Of a DNA stretch of 28,205 nt, positions 22,751 to 28,205 are shown piece by piece; the stretch's first letter is position 1; every line of letters begins with the position of its first letter. The translations under genes and the position numbers were made by a program. Location of the stretch: the NCBI GenBank assembly GCA_002371755.1, contig DFGM01000055.1, positions 1 through 28,205 on the forward strand, in the 5' to 3' direction. The notes beneath the pieces are model-generated. The model had not been told where the DNA came from and did not search any database. It saw only the letters and a list, made by a program, of their open reading frames with translations. The DNA is from Verrucomicrobia bacterium UBA3750 (GTDB lineage: Bacteria; Verrucomicrobiota; Kiritimatiellia; RFP12; UBA1067).

Positions 22751-23658
22751 TGCGCACCCCCCTTCCCTGCGGAGGAACCCTTCTTCGCCGCATTCGCCTT
22801 CACGATTCCATCGTCCTTGGCGATATAGCGGCGAGCCGATTCCGTCGCTTCATCCGTTGTCTCGGGCGTCGCTTCCACGCCTGCGAACTTGACCATGTCG
22901 GCCTTGTGCATGAAATCCATGAGTTCCTCAAGCGTTTCGGCGGGGAAACGCTCTGACTTGCGGGCCGCCTCGAAGAACTCTTCCGTCGTCAAATGCGGGG
23001 CCTTGAGTCCATGCTGACGCTGGACGTATCTGCGCACCACTTGCGTAAGTTCCACATAGAAATCCTTGTAGCGTCCGCGTCCAGGGAGGCCCTTCTTCAT
23101 GAGTCGCTCAAGCTCCACCCACGCGCGTTCCACCGGGCTCATCCTATGCTCTTTCGCCTTGCGGAAGAGCATTTTCGCAAGGAAGAAAAGCGCATAAGCT
23201 CCAGCGGCGGCGCAAAGCGTCCACAAGAGCCACCTGACGAGCCTCTTCGGCGTCAAGGGCGGGAACACCTTCTTCGGCTCTATTTCCATCGGGCCTTTCG
23301 CCGCTTCCAATGGGGCCGGTGCCTCGAAATAGACCGGCCCTGCCACTTTGGCGCCAAACGCGAAAGGCGCGATCTTGTATGCCTTGGCGCAGGGTTCGGG
23401 CACGAGTCGCCAATGAGCCACCTGACGGATGCGCCCATCCTTCAGCCGCACGCTCTCTTCAACATCTTCCTCGGCAAGCGAAAAGCCGCGCACTCTATCA
23501 CGCATATCGGGAAGTTGCGCTTCGGGCGCTCCTTCCACCGTTATATCAAGAAAAACGCTCTTCCCGGCGTCGATTTGCGCGTTTTCACACTCGATGGCGA
23601 GAGTGTTCGCACCATCCTGCACCGATAAAAGCACCGCAGCTATCAGCCATGTAAACAT
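22747..23658 (-). CDS. BatD/DUF4381-like membrane protein
   Basis: This 303-residue protein has a signal peptide (MFTWLIAAVLLSVQDGA). An exported beta domain (about 20-125) contains 'SVFLDITVEGAPEAQLPD'. A membrane helix lies at 141-163 ('VRWLLWTLCAAAGAYALFFLA') and a cytoplasmic helical part includes 'VERAWVELERLMKKGL', 'FYVELTQVVRRYVQRQHGL', 'LTTEEFFEAARKS' and 'ELMDFMHKADMVKFAG'. This order matches BatD-like partners of BatA. The basic tail (KANAAKKGSSAGKGG) is low complexity. Assignment rests on layout and the BatA neighbour rather than on a named domain. Confidence 0.72.
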   Translation of the reverse strand: MFTWLIAAVLLSVQDGANTLAIECENAQIDAGKSVFLDITVEGAPEAQLPDMRDRVRGFSLAEEDVEESVRLKDGRIRQVAHWRLVPEPCAKAYKIAPFAFGAKVAGPVYFEAPAPLEAAKGPMEIEPKKVFPPLTPKRLVRWLLWTLCAAAGAYALFFLAKMLFRKAKEHRMSPVERAWVELERLMKKGLPGRGRYKDFYVELTQVVRRYVQRQHGLKAPHLTTEEFFEAARKSERFPAETLEELMDFMHKADMVKFAGVEATPETTDEATESARRYIAKDDGIVKANAAKKGSSAGKGGAQ

Positions 23659-23661
23659 TGC

Positions 23662-24156
23662 TCAGCCGTTTGCTCCCTTTCGTTCCAATAGACGCTTTTC
23701 CACCGCTTCAGTCACGAACGGCGCGGTATCGCCGCCATAGCGGGATATCTCGCGCACCGTGGAAGCCGTCACATAGGCAAGATTCTCCGACGGCATCATG
23801 AAGAGCGTCTCGATTTCCGGCGCCATACGCCTGTTGGTGAGCGCCATCTGGAACTCGTACTCGAAGTCGGAATACACTCTCACGCCGCGTATGACCACTT
23901 TCGCGCCTTCGCGCCTGCAGAAATCAACGAGCAGCGAATCAAGCACCTTCACGGTAACGTTGGCAAGCCCGGCCTTTTCCGCGTCTTCGCGTATCATCGC
24001 CAGACGCTCTTCGGCGGCGAACATCGCCCCTTCCTTGGAGCTTGTGGCGGCCACTGCCACTACCAGCTCATCGTAAAGACGCGCCGCTCGCACGATAAGG
24101 TCGAAGTGACCCCTCGTCATTGGATCGAACGTGCCTGGATATACCGCTTTGGACAT
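23662..24156 (-). CDS. coaD: Phosphopantetheine adenylyltransferase
   Basis: This 164-residue enzyme adds AMP to 4'-phosphopantetheine, giving dephospho-CoA, the penultimate step of CoA synthesis. It starts 'SKAVYPGTFDPMTRGHFDLI', the TxGH-type nucleotidyl loop (RGH 15-17). 'VIRGVRVYSDFEYEFQMALTNR', split at D, and 'ENLAYVTASTVREISRYGGD' are family blocks. Length is normal for CoaD (160-170). It is packed between the NodT-type gene (1-bp gap) and the BatD-like gene (3-bp gap). Sure assignment. Confidence 0.95.
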   Translation of the reverse strand: MSKAVYPGTFDPMTRGHFDLIVRAARLYDELVVAVAATSSKEGAMFAAEERLAMIREDAEKAGLANVTVKVLDSLLVDFCRREGAKVVIRGVRVYSDFEYEFQMALTNRRMAPEIETLFMMPSENLAYVTASTVREISRYGGDTAPFVTEAVEKRLLERKGANG

Positions 24157-24157
24157 G

Positions 24158-25687
24158 TCAGATTTCCATTTCGGAGACTTCGGGGAGTTCCACTTCTTCG
24201 TCGAACACGATTCCGCCGCCCAGCGCCTTGTAGAGCTTGATAAGCTCCTGCGAAATCTGTCCGCGCGATACGACGAGGGATTCGGCCAGCGTCAAGAGCG
24301 AACGTTGAGCGTCAATGACGGCCGTGAAGTCCTTGAGTCCGTTCTTGTAGAGGTCTTTGGCGATGTTGACCGCATCCTGGGCCGCCTTCACCGCGCCCTG
24401 GAGCGCCTGGTAGCGGTGGTACTCGTGCGTGTAGGAAGCATAGGCGTTGCGAACTTCGCCATACGCATTCTGGAGCGCGGACTCGTAGTTCAGGATCTTT
24501 TCGCGCATGCGCGCTTCCTGCGCCTTCACGCCTGCATAGATGTTGCCGCCCTGGAAGATCGGCCAGCTGAACGCGGGTCCGATGGAACCGGTGAGCGCGT
24601 CACGGTTGAGAAGCTTGTCGGGATGCACCGCTTCCAAACCGAGCGAACCGTTTATGTAGAGTTTCGGATACCACTTGGACCTCGCCACACCCACATATGC
24701 CACTTCCGCCGCGAGTTGCCTCTCGGCCACCCTCACATCGGGGCGCGCCCTTATCATGTCGAGCGGTATATTCCCGAGCTTCATGGGCGGGACTAGCCAA
24801 TCGCGGTCGGGACACTTGTCAAGCACGGCGTCAAGTGCGCCGGGGACTTCGCCCGTGAGTATGGCTATGGAGTTCTTGAGCGCGGCCTCTTCCGCCAAAA
24901 GCGGCGGAATCGCGGCCAACGTCTGGTCGACGACGTATTTCGACTGGCTTACCGCCAATTCGTCGCCTATGCCGGAATCGAGACGGCTCTTCAGGATGTC
25001 GTATGTCTCGTTCTGGAGTTTGAGGTTGTCGCGAGCCACCTTGGTGCGCTGCTGGGTGGTCCTCAACGCGATATACTGCGAACCGACTTCCGCGGTAAGG
25101 GAGACTTGCGCATCCACCACGCTCCAGCCGGCCGCTTCCGCTTCCGCCCAAGCCGCTTCGGTAGCGCGGCGCGTGCCGCCGAATATGTCGATTTCCCACG
25201 TCGCGTCAAAGCCGCCCGCAAATACATCCTGGTGCAACTTCCTTCCGCTCGACCACATCGAGGACGTATTCTTGCCCTTCTCAAGACGAGTGGCCGCACC
25301 CGACACTCCCACGTGCGGGAAGTATGCCGCATATGCCCCCAAAAGCGCCCAACGGGAAGCTTCAAGCCTCTCCTGCGCCATAAGGAAGGAGATGTTGTTG
25401 CTCACAGAGACTTTGACGAGATCGTCCAATATCGCATCATTGAAGCTCGACCACCAGTTGCGGATATCGTTCGTGGTGATGTTCTGGCGGATGTCTTCCC
25501 CGCCGATGGCAGGTTTATATTCGCCCGAGTCGAGCCTGTTGGTGGTCGGATACCCCGCATCATACAACGGATAATGCGGGAGTTCCGTTTCGGGCTTTTC
25601 GTAGTCAGGCCCGACAGACGGCAGCATAGAGCATCCAACGGCGGAAATCGCCGCCACAAACACCATTTGGCTTTTTTTGATTAGCAT
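24158..25687 (-). CDS. NodT/TolC-type efflux outer-membrane lipoprotein
   Basis: This 509-residue protein is a trimeric outer-membrane channel of the RND efflux type. It has a lipobox 'SAVGC' with C19 and the family start 'SVGPDYEKPETELP'. It carries two OEP repeats of long helices: 'SFLMAQERLEASRWALLGAYAAYFP' split at R, 'VRVAERQLAAEVAYVGVARSKWYPKLYI' split at G, and 'TAVIDAQRSLLTLAESLVVSRGQISQELIKLYKALGGG' in pieces. No membrane-fusion protein or RND pump gene follows; instead coaD does. The start is preceded by GAGGAAATAAGAAT. A promoter copy of the shared 16-mer lies 25 bases upstream. Confidence 0.92.
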   Translation of the reverse strand: MLIKKSQMVFVAAISAVGCSMLPSVGPDYEKPETELPHYPLYDAGYPTTNRLDSGEYKPAIGGEDIRQNITTNDIRNWWSSFNDAILDDLVKVSVSNNISFLMAQERLEASRWALLGAYAAYFPHVGVSGAATRLEKGKNTSSMWSSGRKLHQDVFAGGFDATWEIDIFGGTRRATEAAWAEAEAAGWSVVDAQVSLTAEVGSQYIALRTTQQRTKVARDNLKLQNETYDILKSRLDSGIGDELAVSQSKYVVDQTLAAIPPLLAEEAALKNSIAILTGEVPGALDAVLDKCPDRDWLVPPMKLGNIPLDMIRARPDVRVAERQLAAEVAYVGVARSKWYPKLYINGSLGLEAVHPDKLLNRDALTGSIGPAFSWPIFQGGNIYAGVKAQEARMREKILNYESALQNAYGEVRNAYASYTHEYHRYQALQGAVKAAQDAVNIAKDLYKNGLKDFTAVIDAQRSLLTLAESLVVSRGQISQELIKLYKALGGGIVFDEEVELPEVSEMEI

Positions 25688-25711
25688 ATTCTTATTTCCT
25701 CTACGGAGAGT

Positions 25712-25727
25712 ATATTATACCATATTT
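25712..25727 (-). promoter_or_regulatory. Extended -10 promoter AAATATGGTATAATAT for the 25687-18144 operon
   Basis: TATAAT at 25719-25714 is preceded by TGG. It is an exact copy of the 16-mer at 584-599 and 16979-16994. Predicted transcription start is near 25707, giving a 20-base leader with GAGGAA. The upstream -35 is not convincing. Confidence 0.72.
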
Positions 25728-26150
25728 CGTCCGTTCGCGCGAGGGGGCTTTGTGAAAGTATCAAGAGTTTGCGCATTTGAAAAAGCGCCACGCGCCGGGT
25801 AGAGCGCGGCGGTAGGGCGGTTGAGCCCCCTGCCCGCCGCAGCCATACCACGGGACGGCGGCGGCAGGGCGGGCAGCCCCCTGCTCGCACCCCTACCGAT
25901 GCCGTTGTGCGACCAATGCCCATCGGTCGGGAACCCAATGCCCATGGGTCGCGAATCCAATGCCCATGGGACGGGAATCCAATGCCCATGGGACTTGAAT
26001 TCAATGCCCATTGGATTCCAAACCAATGCACATTGGATTCTGGTTCAATGCCCATTGGATTCTGAAGCCATGGGCATGGGTCTCCCAGGGGCTGGGCTAG
26101 GGTCTGGTTTTGGCTGCCGGGCTATGGCCGGGCGGCAGGTGCGGAGGCTC
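25728..26150. other. 423-bp intergenic region between the tetR end and the NodT promoter
   Basis: It includes the palindrome array (25909-26084), a GC-rich stretch at 25790-25908 holding a near repeat (AGCCCCCTGCCCGCC at about 25826 and AGCCCCCTGCTCGCA at about 25875), and an unassigned 60-bp stretch to the tetR stop. Open frames here simply read the array and are not genes. Confidence 0.75.
25909..26084. repeat. Eight-unit tandem array of 22-bp palindromes
   Basis: The unit consensus has left arm GAATCCAATG, centre CC, and right arm CATTGGATTC, a near-perfect 10-bp dyad. The central ATG occurs at 25916, 25938, 25960, 25982, 26004, 26026, 26048 and 26070, an exact 22-bp phase with no indel. 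Left units have the core CCCATGGG; right units have CCCATTGG; u8 is inverted at the centre (CATGGGCATGGG). Two turns of B-DNA is 21 bp, so all units face nearly the same side. It could be a regulator operator array or a REP-like intergenic repeat. Confidence 0.85.
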
Positions 26151-26741
26151 TCACTTCCTCAACGGAGTGACTATGGAGTCAAGCTGGTTGATGCATTCGG
26201 AAATGACAGGGCGACCCGTAGTGGTTATCCTCAGGGCCATCGCCTCGAAAAGTGCGTATAAAACGCTTACAACCCGGCCAGGATTGACGTTTTGGCGATA
26301 TTCGCCACGACGAATGGCTTCCCGGACGAGTGCCTTGAGCACCCTTTTTACGCCCACTGTGTGCTCATCCACCTTCTCCACGGGAATCGCACCCTTGCGC
26401 CTTTCGAGGGAAAGCACGTCCGATATCACGCACACGAAGTCGCGGTTGTCGAAAAGCATCGCAAAGACGGTAATGCAGATCTGGCGCAGTTTCGCATCGG
26501 CACTCTGTCTGGAATGGACTACTTCGGCGTATTTCGCCTCGACCTGATGCGTGACGCCGTCTATGGCGGCATTGAATATTTGGCGTTTGTTGTCGAAGTA
26601 TGTATAAATGAGCGTTCTGGCCACGCCCACATTCTTCGCTATCATGCCGAAGTTGACCGCGCCGTAGCCATATTTAGCGAAAAGTTTGATGCTTTCCGCG
26701 ATTATATGACGTTTTCTTTCTTCGTGGTCAATCTTCGGCAT
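26151..26741 (-). CDS. TetR/AcrR-family transcriptional regulator
   Basis: This 196-residue protein has an N-terminal TetR helix-turn-helix: 'RHIIAESIKLFAKYGYGAV', 'FGMIAKNVGVARTLIYTYFDNKRQIF' in two parts at G39 (about 11-57). An all-helical ligand-binding domain follows. It lies 11 bases after the fadL stop and is probably co-transcribed, so it may regulate fadL, the NodT operon or both. The ATG at 26741 gives a typical N-terminus but has no ribosome site (CGATTCCTCCC precedes it). Ligand unknown; fatty acyl or drug-like ligands are likely for this family. Confidence 0.9.
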   Translation of the reverse strand: MPKIDHEERKRHIIAESIKLFAKYGYGAVNFGMIAKNVGVARTLIYTYFDNKRQIFNAAIDGVTHQVEAKYAEVVHSRQSADAKLRQICITVFAMLFDNRDFVCVISDVLSLERRKGAIPVEKVDEHTVGVKRVLKALVREAIRRGEYRQNVNPGRVVSVLYALFEAMALRITTTGRPVISECINQLDSIVTPLRK

Positions 26742-26752
26742 GGGAGGAATCG

Positions 26753-28024
26753 TCAGAACGTGTAGCGGATTGTGGCGCTCACGAGGTGCGAGGAGCCGTT
26801 GCGCGTGGAGAACTTGTACCTGTGCTCGACGCCGTCGGGATCCTTCACCTTGACGTAGCGGTCGTCGTTGTTCATGCGGATGAAGGAGTAGCCGAGGTCG
26901 AGGTATAGGTCTTCCATCAGCTTAAAGCCGAGGCCGGTGCCGATAATGTGCCTATCGCCGGCGGGAATCATGGTGGTGCCATGGTTCTTCGCAGAAGGAT
27001 CCATATCGTAGACATAGCCGCAACGAGCCGTCAGCCAGTCTAAGACGTCATATTCCATGCCGATACCGTAACGCCAGACATCGTTCCAATGGAGATCCTG
27101 AGTATATCCGCGACCGGGTATCCTGAAGTTGATATTCTTGACGCTGGACCATTCCGTCCAGGTGACGGAGGCGCCGACCCTGTATTTTTCGGTTACTTTC
27201 CAGTTGACGCCTGCGACGACGCTCTGCGGGAGGTCGAGCTTGGCGCCGGCAGTCGTATGCTCGCGCTGGTGCATCGAACCGAGCGGGGTGTTTACATCGC
27301 CGGCGAGGTCGAAATTGTCCTTGATGTCATGCTTGATCTTTGACCGGTAGACAAGGCCCACGGTAATATCCTCCGTCACCTTGAAAGCCGTTGCCGCCGT
27401 CCAGCCCATCGCCCAGTCGTCGCCATGCAGGCGCGAACTGAGGTGGTAGGCATCCGGCACGGAGTAGGGCCCATAATGAAGGGTATCGCCGCGAAACGGC
27501 TTCTTGCGGTTATAGAACTCGATCCAGCTGGCTCTCAGACCCGCCGACACGCTCCACCTATCCATTATCTTATAGGAGATGTTGGGGTTGAGCGTGATCT
27601 GGCGCATAGTGGTCTTCTGGGTATCGCGGGCGAGGTCCCAGTGATGCCCGTATGTCGTGCCGAGGCCATATTCGGTATAGTTGCCCCAGCCAAATGCGAA
27701 ATCGTACGGTAGCGGCACGGTGAGGTAGAATACCGGCACCGAGAACCAGCCGGAGTTCATGCGTGGCTGGGACTTGTGGTCCACATCGACATCGCAATAC
27801 GGGTTGATGAACGTAATGCCGACTGCCGTCTGGATATTGGTGGTGAAAGCATTCAGTGCGGGGTTGTAGTAGTTGGCCGTAGCATCGGTCTGGAATGTAT
27901 CCGCGACGAGTGCACCGCCCACGGCGTTGCCGCGCGCCGACGCCTCGTAAATACCGAATCCGGCGCCATACGACATGGAAACCGTGCTTGCAGCCACTGC
28001 GGCCGCCATCATTAGTCTTTTCAT
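26753..28024 (-). CDS. OmpP1/FadL-family outer-membrane channel
   Basis: This 423-residue protein is a 14-stranded barrel with an N-terminal hatch for uptake of long-chain fatty acids or other hydrophobic molecules. It has a signal peptide (MKRLMMAAAVAASTVSMSYG) and the FadL hatch 'GFGIYEASARGNAVGGALVAD' (split at A). 'DATANYYNPALNAF' carries the NPA motif. The C-terminus 'LVSATIRYTF' ends in F as barrels do. The frame extends to 28072, but ATG 28024 has AGGAAG at 28040-28035. The TetR gene follows. Acyl-CoA ligase elsewhere in the window fits a lipid-uptake role. Confidence 0.88.
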   Translation of the reverse strand: MKRLMMAAAVAASTVSMSYGAGFGIYEASARGNAVGGALVADTFQTDATANYYNPALNAFTTNIQTAVGITFINPYCDVDVDHKSQPRMNSGWFSVPVFYLTVPLPYDFAFGWGNYTEYGLGTTYGHHWDLARDTQKTTMRQITLNPNISYKIMDRWSVSAGLRASWIEFYNRKKPFRGDTLHYGPYSVPDAYHLSSRLHGDDWAMGWTAATAFKVTEDITVGLVYRSKIKHDIKDNFDLAGDVNTPLGSMHQREHTTAGAKLDLPQSVVAGVNWKVTEKYRVGASVTWTEWSSVKNINFRIPGRGYTQDLHWNDVWRYGIGMEYDVLDWLTARCGYVYDMDPSAKNHGTTMIPAGDRHIIGTGLGFKLMEDLYLDLGYSFIRMNNDDRYVKVKDPDGVEHRYKFSTRNGSSHLVSATIRYTF

Positions 28025-28062
28025 TATTTTGACACTTCCTTCTGTTTTGTCAAGGAGCGCAT

Positions 28063-28092
28063 ATGATACCATTTATGATGCCCCCTCGTCAA
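28063..28092 (-). promoter_or_regulatory. Promoter of fadL-tetR with a palindrome around the -35
   Basis: TATCAT at 28068-28063 is preceded by TGG and lies 18 bp from TTGACG at 28092-28087. The -35 sits in the loop of CCCCCT (28081-28086)/AGGGGG (28092-28097), a likely operator. The leader is about 30 bases. Confidence 0.6.
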
Positions 28093-28102
28093 GGGGGGAT
28101 TG

Positions 28103-28147
28103 TTTGAATGTTTGAATGTTTGATTGCGATTTACGATTTGCGATTGG
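28103..28147. repeat. Adjacent 8-bp and 7-bp microrepeats
   Basis: TTTGAATG occurs twice then TTTGATTG once (28103-28126). It is followed directly by CGATTTA, CGATTTG and CGATTGG (28127-28147). The stretch is AT-rich between the fadL promoter and the GC-rich repeat. Confidence 0.7.
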
Positions 28148-28178
28148 ATTGGGAAATTGAGGCATTTATTTGAGCGTG

Positions 28179-28205
28179 CTCAAGGTGGGGCGAGGCGTCC
28201 CGCCG
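28179..28205 (-). repeat. GC-rich dispersed repeat, copy 2, cut by the window end
   Basis: Read on the minus strand it starts CGGCGGGACGCCTCGCCCCA and ends CTTGAG. It matches 12755-12782 apart from one T. The element probably continues past the window end. Confidence 0.7.

Noticed and set aside
25909..26084. A CRISPR array
   Set aside because: The units are contiguous with no unique spacers, are shorter than CRISPR repeats plus spacers, and no cas genes are near.
25681..26261. Open frames with repeating SHGHWI/NAHWI-like peptides across the palindrome array
   Set aside because: Both strands and several frames are open only because the 22-bp unit lacks stops; three units make a 66-bp coding-like period. 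There is no start context or other coding evidence.
1..28205. tRNA, rRNA, tmRNA or insertion sequence
   Set aside because: No T-loop-like GGTTCGAATCC motif, no rRNA-like stretch and no transposase gene was seen by eye; a covariance search was not possible.

Overview
The window is a gene-dense chromosomal segment of about 28 kb from a Gram-negative bacterium. Evidence for an outer membrane includes an AlgE-like porin start, a FadL-type channel, a NodT/TolC-type efflux lipoprotein and a lipobox lipoprotein. GC content is moderately high by eye and the standard genetic code fits every gene. The gene styles (a 'YQSIIDRMPFG' exported protein, CsgG-like lipoprotein clusters, BatA/BatD-like proteins, a TopA without zinc fingers) suggest the PVC superphylum, perhaps Kiritimatiellota, Verrucomicrobiota or Lentisphaerota. 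That placement is inference only; no rRNA or tRNA was seen.

Layout. 1-481 (-) is the start of an outer-membrane porin running off the window. 605-8586 (+) is a tight eight-gene operon: exported coiled-coil protein, PlsC-like acyltransferase, DnaB helicase, PurD, HAD hydrolase, phosphomannomutase/phosphoglucomutase, PHP phosphoesterase, TatD-linked-type radical SAM protein. Most junctions are 4-bp ATGA overlaps, and a hairpin terminator follows. 8649-11309 (-) is a three-gene envelope cluster with two CsgG/FlgT-like proteins around a small exported protein. 11310-11713 has no convincing gene but holds a long imperfect inverted repeat with alternative pairings. 11714-12498 (-) is a probable GNAT toxin-antitoxin pair. 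12499-12962 is repeat-rich. 12963-16945 (-) carries topA, xerC and a NUDIX hydrolase. 17188-18129 (+) is a YitT-type membrane protein, divergent from topA. 18144-25687 (-) is a second eight-gene operon: NodT-type lipoprotein, CoaD, BatD-like, BatA-like, Nif3-family, TRIC channel, acyl-CoA ligase and a small unknown. 25728-26150 carries a phased palindrome array. 26151-28024 (-) is fadL followed by a TetR regulator.

How the parts relate. The two long operons mix housekeeping functions (replication, purine and CoA synthesis) with envelope and lipid functions (acyltransferase, acyl-CoA ligase, FadL, efflux lipoprotein). Promoters share a strikingly constant extended -10 element: the 16-mer AAATATGGTATAATAT occurs exactly three times, each time just upstream of a gene, with close variants before several others. 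One copy sits so close to its start codon that the message may be leaderless.

The most unusual items are: the eight-unit, exactly 22-bp-phased palindrome array at 25909-26084 and its degenerate relative at 12810-12941; a GC-rich dispersed repeat shared by 12755-12782 and the window end; the threefold repeat that replaces zinc fingers in TopA; the structured element at 11422-11550; and the CsgG-like three-gene cluster.
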